DNA of 22,375 bases from a virus. The stretch is from positions 1 through 22,375 of the IMG/VR virus record IMGVR_UViG_3300012936_000200; one strand, 5' to 3'. The notes under the pieces are model-generated. The model saw only the letters and a program-made list of their open reading frames with translations. It was not told where the DNA came from and ran no database searches. The translations under genes were made by a program, and so were the position numbers. Of this stretch, positions 1-7,095 are shown in pieces. Every line of letters begins with the position of its first letter. Position 1 is the first letter of the stretch.

Positions 1-540
1 CAACCATTTAGTGGTGATGTTTTGATAGAAGGTAGGTATGGTCAATCAATAAGACTTGGTCACACACCATCAGGAGCAGGTACATCAAAAGACCCAAGTT
101 GGAGTGGTGACCCAACTAAACCAATAACAATAATTAGAAACCATCAAGAAGAAGGTGGTTGGAATAAATTTGTTATTGAAGATGTTGATAAAGATGATTC
201 GTCAATTTATTTAACATCGGGACAAACTGTAAAATTATCAACACCAAATTCTTTACCACCAATATCTGCGACAAGTGGATATAGTGATAAAGGTATCTTC
301 ATGAATTCAGGTAGAATCCATTTGAACGCAAGAGATGAATCAATTATATTATCATCTAAAGATAATCTTGCTATTAGTACAAGTGGATATAAGTTGTTAC
401 TAAATGAATACTTAGATGACTTATTAGAGATATTAAAAATAATTGCAGAAGGAAAGTATCCTACACCCGTAGGTCCTACAGGTCCGTTAGCACCTGCAGT
501 ATCTAAAGTAGCAGCACTGAAGAGTAAGATTAGTCAATAG
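1..540 (+). CDS. Baseplate hub/central-spike-like protein, C-terminal part (5' end outside window)
   Basis: The frame is open from base 1, so this is the 3' end of a longer gene; a TTG at 22 and a later ATG are internal codons, not convincing starts. At least 179 residues are visible. The piece begins GDVLIEGRYGQSIRLG, a beta-rich segment I associate with phage hub/spike proteins of the gp5/VgrG type. It continues into alternating polar/hydrophobic strands (SGRIHLNARDESIILSS, then DNLAISTSG) that look like a beta-prism or beta-helix tail. It ends in a short helix and a Pro/Gly-rich tail (PTPVGPTGPLAPA). Its position just upstream of gp25 and gp6 fits a role at the centre of the baseplate. No lysozyme domain is visible in this part. 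The assignment rests on remembered sequence style and on context, so it is moderate; a generic tail structural protein is the alternative. Confidence 0.5.
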   Translation, partial: QPFSGDVLIEGRYGQSIRLGHTPSGAGTSKDPSWSGDPTKPITIIRNHQEEGGWNKFVIEDVDKDDSSIYLTSGQTVKLSTPNSLPPISATSGYSDKGIFMNSGRIHLNARDESIILSSKDNLAISTSGYKLLLNEYLDDLLEILKIIAEGKYPTPVGPTGPLAPAVSKVAALKSKISQ

Positions 541-549
541 GAAGTTACA

Positions 550-1029
550 ATGCCTTTAATAAAAGCAAATTTAAAAAACGATATATTAAGTATTTTTGAT
601 GCGGTGGATGATGGAACCACATATGAATCCGCAGCAGAAACAATCGGTGAGGCAATTATTTCCTATTCTAATCCAATAATATATGCAGTCAATGGTAAAT
701 CACCAATGGACCAATCATTCAAAGCAAATCTTGCTACAAGTGCAATACCAAGTGCACCAAATGGTAAATTTATGTTAATGTTTGCAGATTGGTTAGCAGC
801 ATATACTGCTCAATTCCCCGCGGGGATGATAGCAGCAGGAGCAACAGCAGCGACTCCACCAGCAGGATTAGCAGCGTTAAAGATAACATTATTAACTATT
901 TGGGGGACTCCCGTGAGTCCAATACCAAATTCAAGACAAATATTTGCAACTAAGTTTTCAACTGCTGTTGACGTGTATATGAGAACAGGAACATACACAA
1001 TTGGTACAGTAGTTTCACCTTGGTCGTAA
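550..1029 (+). CDS. Unknown phage protein, Ala-rich, probably structural
   Basis: This 159-residue protein starts at an ATG nine bases after the previous stop and lies in the baseplate gene run. I do not recognise a family. The N-terminal ~60 residues look helical and acidic (DILSIFDAVDDG, then ESAAETIGEAI). Residues 78-112 are rich in Ala, Pro and Gly (WLAAYTAQFPAGMIAAGATA region) and mildly hydrophobic. There is no signal peptide and no clean membrane helix. The C-terminus (FSTAVDVYMRTGTYTIGTVVSP) is beta-like and hydrophobic, which would suit packing in an assembly. The coding sequence holds two GC-rich inverted repeats (815-826 and 905-920) that stand out in this AT-rich genome. From position alone it is likely a small baseplate or tail component. 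Confidence 0.65.
   Translation: MPLIKANLKNDILSIFDAVDDGTTYESAAETIGEAIISYSNPIIYAVNGKSPMDQSFKANLATSAIPSAPNGKFMLMFADWLAAYTAQFPAGMIAAGATAATPPAGLAALKITLLTIWGTPVSPIPNSRQIFATKFSTAVDVYMRTGTYTIGTVVSPWS
815..826. repeat. Perfect 12-bp GC-rich palindrome
   Basis: TCCCCGCGGGGA reads the same on both strands. It lies inside the Ala-rich gene at 550-1029 and encodes part of QFPAGM. Runs of C and G are otherwise rare in this window. It contains the CCGCGG hexamer. It has no loop and no following U-tract, so it is not a terminator by eye. Confidence 0.6.
905..920. repeat. Short inverted repeat (6-bp stem, 4-base loop)
   Basis: GGACTC and GAGTCC flank a CCGT loop inside the gene at 550-1029, about 80 bases after the palindrome at 815-826. 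The stem is GC-rich for this genome. No T-run follows, so it is probably not a terminator. It could be an mRNA hairpin or simply coincidence. Confidence 0.4.
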
Positions 1030-1047
1030 TAATAATTTATGTTAAAC

Positions 1048-1059
1048 ATATTTATATAA
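1048..1059 (+). promoter_or_regulatory. Candidate late promoter element ATATTTATATAA
   Basis: This 12-mer recurs exactly at 11591-11602, and its first nine bases recur at 19924-19932. In all three places it starts 26-31 bases before the ATG of a structural gene, as expected for a -10-type late promoter with a very short leader. The core TATTTATA is the exact reverse complement of the T4 late promoter octamer TATAAATA, so its orientation is uncertain. AT-rich composition makes chance possible, but by eye I did not find the octamer inside genes. Confidence 0.4.
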
Positions 1060-1073
1060 AAACAAATACAATT

Positions 1074-1520
1074 ATGGACACTAATAAATTTGTAAAAGCG
1101 TTAAAACTCTTGATAAAAGAAGAGGTTCGTAAGGAAGTTGAAAAACAAAAAACAACTATCAGAGAATCTGTTATTAAAGAGATGAGTACGCCTCAAACTA
1201 AAACTCAAAGTAAAAAACCAAAAGTCAAGTTTAAGAGTAACAAGTTTTCTGACTTGTTAAATGAAACAGTAGACACTTGGGATACTATGGGTGGACAAAC
1301 CTTGACATCACAACACGCTCAAGGTATGGACAGACAAACCATGGCATCGATGATGGGTCTTAGTAACCAACCAACACAACAATCAATGATACCACAGACT
1401 GATTCTGATGGTAGAGAAGTTGATGTAAACGCAGTGATGAACTCAGGTGTTGGTCAAGCATTAACAAGAGACTATTCTCAGTTAATGAAAGCAATAGATA
1501 CAAAGAAGGGTAGAGTATAA
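1074..1520 (+). CDS. Small charged phage protein, unknown function, upstream of gp25
   Basis: The product has 148 residues. The ATG at 1074 is chosen because the frame upstream, back to a TTG at 1020, is made of AT-rich non-coding-like codons and contains the ATATTTATATAA element. The first ~40 residues are highly charged and should form a helix or coiled coil (FVKALKLLIKEEVRKEVEKQ). A Lys-rich linker follows (residues ~45-60), then a Met/Gln/Thr-rich tail (MDRQTMASMMGLSNQPTQQS) that is probably disordered. The stop TAA overlaps the gp25 ATG by one base (TAATG), indicating translational coupling. I associate small proteins starting KFVKALK..IREEV with this position in marine T4-like phages, but no function is known to me. 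A scaffold or baseplate accessory role is inference. Confidence 0.7.
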   Translation: MDTNKFVKALKLLIKEEVRKEVEKQKTTIRESVIKEMSTPQTKTQSKKPKVKFKSNKFSDLLNETVDTWDTMGGQTLTSQHAQGMDRQTMASMMGLSNQPTQQSMIPQTDSDGREVDVNAVMNSGVGQALTRDYSQLMKAIDTKKGRV

Positions 1521-1957
1521 TGTCAAGAAAACGTGAAGAGAAAAAGTATCATCCATTAGACCTACAGAAAAATGTAGGTGTGGGTATCCCACTACCATTA
1601 GGTGGTGTACCTATTTTTGCTACTACATTCACGACAGAAGAACAGGCAATATCCAACTTAAAAAACTTATTATTAACAAGAAAAGGGGAAAGACCGTTTC
1701 AACCATTATTTGGAACCGATGTCCCATCTTTCTTGTTTGAGAACATAACAAAAAAATTACTTGACAACCTGAGAGCAGGGTTACAAAAGGATATAGAATT
1801 TTGGTTACCCTACATTCAAATGAAAGAGATTATAGTAGATGATTTACCCAATGAGAACAGAATTAATATTTCTTTTTCGTTTTCTGTAGGAGAAAGTGGA
1901 GCAAATCAGATAATTATATTAAACGTAGACGAACAGGGTAGTCTTTCAATCGCATAG
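1520..1957 (+). CDS. 25: Baseplate wedge subunit, gp25-like
   Basis: This 145-residue protein matches the T4 gp25 family in size and layout (T4 gp25 is about 130 residues). The family's conserved core is visible: a helix EQAISNLKNLLLTRKGERPF (residues ~41-60) carrying the L-T-x-x-GER motif, followed by QPLFGTDV. It ends with an amphipathic strand region (RINISFSFSVGES) and a terminal beta hairpin. In T4, gp25 joins gp6 and gp53 in the wedge and helps start sheath polymerisation; homologues occur in contractile injection systems. The gene overlaps the preceding stop by one base and is followed nine bases later by gp6, the classic 25-6 order. The extra ~20 residues at the N-terminus are Lys/Arg-rich. 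Confidence 0.93.
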   Translation: MSRKREEKKYHPLDLQKNVGVGIPLPLGGVPIFATTFTTEEQAISNLKNLLLTRKGERPFQPLFGTDVPSFLFENITKKLLDNLRAGLQKDIEFWLPYIQMKEIIVDDLPNENRINISFSFSVGESGANQIIILNVDEQGSLSIA

Positions 1958-1966
1958 GGTTAGAAT

Positions 1967-3880
1967 ATGGCAGACAAAATAAAAAAGGAAGTAAAACTTT
2001 TAGGAAGAGATTTTGGAGAAATAAGAAATAATCTTGTTGACTTCACAAAAACTTACTTCCCTCAAACATATAATGATTTCAACGAATCATCGCCGGGGAT
2101 GATGATATTGGAACTTGCGTCATATGTTGGTGATGTACTTTCTTATTATACTGATGTTCAGTTAAGAGAATCTTTATTAGAAGAAGCACAGGAAAAGAAA
2201 AATATATTTACGATTGCACAAGCAGTAGGATATAAACCAAAACTAAATGTTCCTGCTACAACAACACTAAGTGTTTTCCAAATCGTACCATCAATAGGTA
2301 GTGGTGATAGTGTAAGACCCGATTGGAGATATGCACTTACAATCAAAGAGGGAGCGACTGTAACAGCAGAATCAAACGGTGAAGTTGAATTTAGTACAAA
2401 TCAAAAAGTTAGATTTAATTACTCATCTTCATTCGACCCTACTGAAGTTTCCGTTTATCAGATTAACGATAACAACAACGAACCAATTAAATATCTTTTA
2501 AAGAAGTATGTAAAAGCAACAAGTGGTAAAGAAAAGACACAAACTTTTACATTTGGCGCCCCAAAGATATATGACAAAATTAGATTACAAGACGAAGACG
2601 GTCTTATAGATGTAATCAAAATATCCGATGATGACGGTGAAGATTGGACAAAGGTAGATTACCTTGGTCAAGACACCGTATTCGAAGAAACTCCAAACAC
2701 TGAAGAGTACTCATTAGAGTATTCAGCATATAGTTCTGATACACCTTCGTTACTAAAATTAAAAAAAGTACCGAAGAGATATATTACAAGAGTATCAGAT
2801 GAAGGTGAAATACATATTCAGTTTGGAGCAGGTATATCTGCAAACGCAGACGAAGAACTACTTCCAAACCCTGACAACGTTGGGTCTGCATTATATAATG
2901 CGAGTGGTAACCTAAATCAAGGTTTAGACCCATCGAACTTTCTGTATTCTAAAACATATGGAGTGGCTCCTGCTAACCAAACACTAACAGTTAGATATCG
3001 AGTAAGTAAAGGTGTATCTGATAACGTTCCAAGTAATGACTTAAATCAAATTGCGAACGTTGAGATTGAAACATCAAACTTAGGTCTCGATACAGCACTA
3101 TTCAACCAATCAAGAAACTCAATTGCAATGAATAACGAAGCAGCAGCAGTTGGTGGTAAGTTCGAAGAGACAGTTGAAGAAGTAAGAGAAAATGCAAAAG
3201 CATACTTTGGAGCACAAAACAGGTCAGTAACAAGAGAAGACTATGTAGTTAGAACTTATGCAATGCCACCACAATTTGGTTCGGTAGCAAAAGCATTTGT
3301 CGCTCCTGATTTCCAAATACAAACAATATTAGATGACGCAGGAAAACCAATACCAAATCCACTTGGTCTAAACTTCTATGTATTAGGATATGATGCAAAT
3401 AAAAAAATTACAGAACTAAATACCGCAACAAAACAAAACCTTGCGAATTATTTATCGTTCTATAGAATACTTACAGATGCGATTAATATCAAAAACGCAT
3501 ACATTGTAAATATAGGAATCGATTTCGAGATAGTAGTAAAACCAAATTACAATTCAAATGAAATACTTTTAAAATGTATAAGTAAATTAAGAGATTATTT
3601 CAAAGTAGACAATCAACAAATAAATCAACCGATATTATTGTCGGATGTATATGTCATGTTAGATGACGTGGACGGTGTACAAAGTGTTGTAAGACCTGAT
3701 AAGGACGGACTTGGTGGATTACAAATTTCCAACAAGTACGGTGGAACCTACTCACCGAGAAGATACGACATGAAATACGCAACGAGAAATGGTGTAATCT
3801 ATCCACCTAAAGACCCGTCTATATTTGAGGTTAAATATCCTGATACAGACATTAGAGGTAGAGTGGTACCATTATTTTAA
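1967..3880 (+). CDS. 6: Baseplate wedge subunit, gp6-like (baseplate J family)
   Basis: The product has 637 residues, close to T4 gp6 (660). The N-terminus carries the family's signature helical block: FNESSPGMMILELASYVGDV, then LSYYTDVQLRESLLEEAQ and IAQAVGYKPK (residues ~38-91). A beta-rich middle follows. A conserved baseplate-J-like segment, NRSVTREDYVVRTYAMPP, lies near residues 417-434. The C-terminal domain includes ILLSDVYVMLDDVDGVQSV (~555-573). Gp6 dimers tie the wedges into the ring around the hub and are the structural core of T4-type baseplates. The gene directly follows gp25 and has complete termini, so it looks intact. Identification is strong; details of partner contacts are family knowledge. 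Confidence 0.93.
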   Translation: MADKIKKEVKLLGRDFGEIRNNLVDFTKTYFPQTYNDFNESSPGMMILELASYVGDVLSYYTDVQLRESLLEEAQEKKNIFTIAQAVGYKPKLNVPATTTLSVFQIVPSIGSGDSVRPDWRYALTIKEGATVTAESNGEVEFSTNQKVRFNYSSSFDPTEVSVYQINDNNNEPIKYLLKKYVKATSGKEKTQTFTFGAPKIYDKIRLQDEDGLIDVIKISDDDGEDWTKVDYLGQDTVFEETPNTEEYSLEYSAYSSDTPSLLKLKKVPKRYITRVSDEGEIHIQFGAGISANADEELLPNPDNVGSALYNASGNLNQGLDPSNFLYSKTYGVAPANQTLTVRYRVSKGVSDNVPSNDLNQIANVEIETSNLGLDTALFNQSRNSIAMNNEAAAVGGKFEETVEEVRENAKAYFGAQNRSVTREDYVVRTYAMPPQFGSVAKAFVAPDFQIQTILDDAGKPIPNPLGLNFYVLGYDANKKITELNTATKQNLANYLSFYRILTDAINIKNAYIVNIGIDFEIVVKPNYNSNEILLKCISKLRDYFKVDNQQINQPILLSDVYVMLDDVDGVQSVVRPDKDGLGGLQISNKYGGTYSPRRYDMKYATRNGVIYPPKDPSIFEVKYPDTDIRGRVVPLF

Positions 3881-3890
3881 GAGGTGAAAA

Positions 3891-5966
3891 ATGATATATA
3901 GAATATACCCAAATAAAGACAACACTATCTACGAGAAGGACAACCTAAAACTTCAGAATACAGGTAAAGACCAAATTCTCGAAGTAGGTAAGTTCTATGG
4001 TGATGACAACATAACATTTGTTGGAAACAGTAGAATACTTCTTGGTTTCGATTTGACACCAATATCATCCTCTGTAGCAGACGGAACAATCACGTCACCT
4101 CAATATAGATTAAGATTAGAAAATATAGAAAGTTCGGAACTACAAGACGACTTTGATTTATTCGTATACCCACTAAAAGAATCATGGAATGAGGGACTTG
4201 GTCAGTTCAATGATTCACCAAAGAGTGAACACGCATCAAATTGGGTATTTAGAATCAGTGGTTCAAGATGGGATGTAGATAACTCTACAGTAGGAAAAGC
4301 AGTAGATGTAGATACACTAAACTCATTAAACGCATATTACAACTTCGCAGGAAGTCTTGGTAACTTTGAATTAGTTGACAAGATAAAAGGTTCAAATGGA
4401 GATGACCCATTACTATTTGTATCAGGTGGTAGATTGATTATGTCAGCATCAGAATTTAGTGGTGGTACAGCAAACTTATCATCTTCATTAGACTCGGGGT
4501 CAGTATACAATATTCAGTTTGATTTTAACAGAGAATCATTATCAGGAGTTGATTTCAATGTAATCAATCCAAGTGGGTCTCTATTAAACTCAGACATTGT
4601 TGGGTTCCAAGAATCATTAGTATCAACAGCAACATATAAAATGGCATTTACGGCAAGTATGCCAGGAGTTCATAAGTTTCAGTTTACATATTTTGACGAT
4701 GACGGTTCAAACGGGTCAGAAGGAAACATAGATAACTTTTTCTTCTTTACAACAACAGACCCTAACACTTTGGTGTTTGACCAATTCGCATCAAACCTAA
4801 CTGACCTACCTTCAAGTTACATAGTAAATGAGGGGATTGAAAACTTAGATGGTATCACAGGTTCAGCAGAAGTATTGAATAATACATTGACCATGACATC
4901 ATCAAAGTTTGGTGGAGCAACATTAAACAGAAAGTTTAGTCTACAAGAAAACGCAAACTATACAGCGAGTTTTGATATAGTGCCAGGAAACTTCCCTGAT
5001 ACATATGGTGATAACACTCCATTAGGAGTTGAGTTTACAGTACAAACACCAACGGGTAGATTAGTAGACATAAATGACTTTACAGGTTATACAAGATATA
5101 TAACGTCAAGTATGACTCAAAGAATTATATTCCAAGCAAGAGAATCAGGACAACACAACTTCCGATGGTCTTATTACGCAAGTGGTAGTGATTTACAAGC
5201 AAGTGCATCGTTAGATAACTTCTTAATAAAATCATTTGACCATGATACAACAAGTGCAAGATTTAATGATAACGACTATGAAGCACATTTTAATAAAACA
5301 TCAGGGGGTGGTACATGGTTTACTTCTTCATTTGGAAGTGGAAAGCATTACTATCAATCTTTTAATAGAAATACTGATAACATCGATGTCGAAGTAACCG
5401 ACTATGTATCAGAATGGATTGACGGAACAAGAACAAATAACGGATTCATAATTAAGAAATCTAAAACAGATGAGAACTCAACAATCAACTTCGGTAAGAT
5501 TAAATTCTTCTCAACTGATACACATACAATATATCCACCTGTATTAGAAGCAAGGTGGGATGACTCTTCATTTGATACAGGGTCATTAGACGCATTAAGT
5601 GGTGACGATTTAATCATTTACGTTAAAAATTTACAAACTGAATACAAAGAATCGTCAAAAGGAAAAATAAGAGTATTCGGTAGAGAAAGATATCCTAATA
5701 GAAGTTTCTCTACAAGTCCATTGAAAACGGTAAAGTATTTACCTTCAACTTCATATTACTCAGTAGTTGACGCAGACACGGAACAAGTGATTGTTCCATT
5801 CGATACTAACTACACAAAGTTAAGTTGTGATAGTAGTGGTAATTACTTTAATTTTTGGTTCAACGGATTACAACCCGAAAGATTTTACAAATTTTGTTTT
5901 AGAGTTGACCAAGGTGGTAACATTAGATACTACGATGACAACTTTTACTTTAAGGTAGTTAGATAA
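3891..5966 (+). CDS. Large virion protein with DNRLRE-like jelly roll and two inserted carbohydrate-binding-like sandwiches
   Basis: The product has 691 residues. A strong Shine-Dalgarno sequence (GAGGTGA, 3881-3887) precedes the ATG. Residues 1-120 resemble the start of a DNRLRE/TGF-beta-propeptide-like jelly roll, including SWNEGLGQFNDSP...SNWVF. Residues ~455-555 look like the second half of the same fold (GGGTWFTSS, then VEVTDYVSEWIDGTRTNNGF). Between them sit two similar beta-sandwich units (~175-288 and ~325-449). Each has a strand pattern like a carbohydrate-binding module and each closes with a DNF motif (IDNFFFF and LDNFLIK). The last ~100 residues form a further beta domain. Its place after gp6 suggests a baseplate-peripheral or fibre-network protein with a possible surface-sugar-binding role. 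Domain calls are by eye; overall structural function is likely. Confidence 0.75.
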   Translation: MIYRIYPNKDNTIYEKDNLKLQNTGKDQILEVGKFYGDDNITFVGNSRILLGFDLTPISSSVADGTITSPQYRLRLENIESSELQDDFDLFVYPLKESWNEGLGQFNDSPKSEHASNWVFRISGSRWDVDNSTVGKAVDVDTLNSLNAYYNFAGSLGNFELVDKIKGSNGDDPLLFVSGGRLIMSASEFSGGTANLSSSLDSGSVYNIQFDFNRESLSGVDFNVINPSGSLLNSDIVGFQESLVSTATYKMAFTASMPGVHKFQFTYFDDDGSNGSEGNIDNFFFFTTTDPNTLVFDQFASNLTDLPSSYIVNEGIENLDGITGSAEVLNNTLTMTSSKFGGATLNRKFSLQENANYTASFDIVPGNFPDTYGDNTPLGVEFTVQTPTGRLVDINDFTGYTRYITSSMTQRIIFQARESGQHNFRWSYYASGSDLQASASLDNFLIKSFDHDTTSARFNDNDYEAHFNKTSGGGTWFTSSFGSGKHYYQSFNRNTDNIDVEVTDYVSEWIDGTRTNNGFIIKKSKTDENSTINFGKIKFFSTDTHTIYPPVLEARWDDSSFDTGSLDALSGDDLIIYVKNLQTEYKESSKGKIRVFGRERYPNRSFSTSPLKTVKYLPSTSYYSVVDADTEQVIVPFDTNYTKLSCDSSGNYFNFWFNGLQPERFYKFCFRVDQGGNIRYYDDNFYFKVVR

Positions 5967-6502
5967 TGAGCGAACAAACAACAACACCAACAATAGTTGG
6001 AGTACAAGGTGATAGAGAACTGAAAAGAAATGTCAGAGGACAAGTCGTGTCCTATGAAATCCCTTCACCTGATTCTGTACCGCCGGGAACCGCACTTCCA
6101 AACTATAGTAAAGTTTATATAGAAGGTCAAGAAGGAACGGGTACTACTCCTGAAAGATTTAGTCTAACTCGAGTATTGGAAGGTCTTGACTCTTCAATAA
6201 GTGAATTAAGATTTAATAGTATTAATGTACGAAGTAATGTAAACGTAAGAACATCCATAGCGGGTACAATAGCAGGTGACCAAGTAGTAACAAGTGGATT
6301 CAATCCAGCAGGTGTAACGACACCAAATCTACCATCCCTTCCATCTTCAGGGCAAGCAGCATTCGGTACCGCAGGAACTACAGGTGGGTTGATAAACGGT
6401 GGTGGTGATGGAAGTCCGATTGGAGTCGGTGGATATGACTCTTATGGTTTTAATGCAGATTCGTTTGGGCCAGGATTAAACTTTAACATTAACCAACTAT
6501 AA
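5966..6502 (+). CDS. Small Gly-rich phage protein, unknown, probably structural
   Basis: This 178-residue protein's ATG overlaps the stop of the preceding gene by one base, so the two are probably translated together. The N-terminal half has a short Pro-rich segment (YEIPSPDSVPPGTALPNYSK) and a predicted helix/strand pair (SLTRVLEGLDSSISELRF, residues 66-83). From about residue 108 to the end it is low-complexity Gly/Ser/Asn/Phe-rich (TGGLINGGGDGSPIGVGGYD), likely disordered. No enzyme motif is visible. Similar Gly-rich tails occur at the ends of two other structural proteins in this window, in the gene at 7082 (C-terminal) and the gene at 12277 (N-terminal). It may be a baseplate linker or accessory protein, but that is inference from context only. 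Confidence 0.65.
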   Translation: MSEQTTTPTIVGVQGDRELKRNVRGQVVSYEIPSPDSVPPGTALPNYSKVYIEGQEGTGTTPERFSLTRVLEGLDSSISELRFNSINVRSNVNVRTSIAGTIAGDQVVTSGFNPAGVTTPNLPSLPSSGQAAFGTAGTTGGLINGGGDGSPIGVGGYDSYGFNADSFGPGLNFNINQL

Positions 6503-6513
6503 ATGAGAATAAT

Positions 6514-7095
6514 ATGTTTGAATTTACAATTGGAAATATAAAAACTTTCACACCTTGGGAACAACCAAGGTTTGATACGTTTAGAGGTTGGTGGAATAGA
6601 TTCAACAGAAGTGTTGACCTATCAGACTATAGAGTATATTTAGTTGGTTCATTCGCAGAAAATATTTATGGAGCAAGTATTCCAACAATGGATGTTGATG
6701 TTGTACTTAGAAACGAAGTAAAAGACCATACAAAATTAAAACATATTTTAGATACAGCAATGATATTAGGATTTGAATCTAAAATGTTTATAGATATAAA
6801 GTGGAGTTGTGAAACTCTTTGGACTGAACATCTTGGTATTAGAAAGAAGTGTCAAAGACCTTCTAAGTTAAGTAAGTTTACAAGAATTAAAAACCACAAC
6901 TATAGTATCAAGACAGTTAATGGTCAAACTTTAGAAAAAAGATTTTTACCAAAATCAATGAATTGTAAAGAGATTATAGATGGTCTGTATGAAGTAACAG
7001 GATATGATTACATGACAACATCTAAAGTAAATAAACGTATGAGAGAAAAAACTTATACAGGAAAATATTTGGACTTGAAGAATGCCTTTAAATAG
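6514..7095 (+). CDS. Nucleotidyltransferase-fold (DNA polymerase beta superfamily) protein
   Basis: This 193-residue protein carries the full acidic signature of the pol-beta-type nucleotidyltransferase superfamily. A strand-turn VYLVGSFAENIYG supplies the G45-S46 pair. TMDVDVVL follows with D60 and D62 as the metal-binding D-x-D, and KMFIDIKW carries the third acid, D94. Members transfer a nucleotide (commonly AMP) to proteins, RNA or small molecules. The C-terminal ~95 residues are basic and Trp/Cys/Lys-rich (ETLWTEHLGIRKKCQRPS), unlike the short MNT-type enzymes, and I cannot place them; they might bind nucleic acid. Residues 1-40 hold a Trp-rich segment (FRGWWNRFNRS). The gene lies between structural baseplate genes, and its end overlaps the next ATG by 14 bases. 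Substrate and role are unknown: tRNA, host-protein or virion-protein modification and defence-related activity all remain open. Confidence 0.72.
   Translation: MFEFTIGNIKTFTPWEQPRFDTFRGWWNRFNRSVDLSDYRVYLVGSFAENIYGASIPTMDVDVVLRNEVKDHTKLKHILDTAMILGFESKMFIDIKWSCETLWTEHLGIRKKCQRPSKLSKFTRIKNHNYSIKTVNGQTLEKRFLPKSMNCKEIIDGLYEVTGYDYMTTSKVNKRMREKTYTGKYLDLKNAFK
6552..6571. repeat. Inverted repeat just inside the nucleotidyltransferase gene
   Basis: ACCTTGG and CCAAGGT form a 7-bp perfect stem around the loop GAACAA, about 40 bases after the ATG at 6514. It would fold in the mRNA near the start of the gene and could dampen translation. It is also the type of short repeat expected by chance, so it is listed as a weak candidate. 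Confidence 0.35.

Noticed and set aside
22-24. TTG as a start for the first gene
   Set aside because: The frame is open through base 1 and the upstream residues (QPFSGDV) continue the same beta-rich pattern, so the gene is simply cut by the window edge.
1048-1059. TATAAATA read on the minus strand as a true T4 late promoter
   Set aside because: All genes here are on the + strand, so a minus-strand promoter would give only antisense RNA. The constant distance to + strand starts favours a + strand role.
1020-1073. Upstream TTG extension of the small charged protein
   Set aside because: It would add 18 residues of AT-rich, hydrophobic sequence and overlap the previous gene and the candidate promoter. 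The ATG at 1074 starts a typical charged helix.
2554-2567. TTTGG-CGCC-CCAAA inverted repeat in gp6
   Set aside because: The stem is only five base pairs, within a well-conserved coding gene, with no contextual support.
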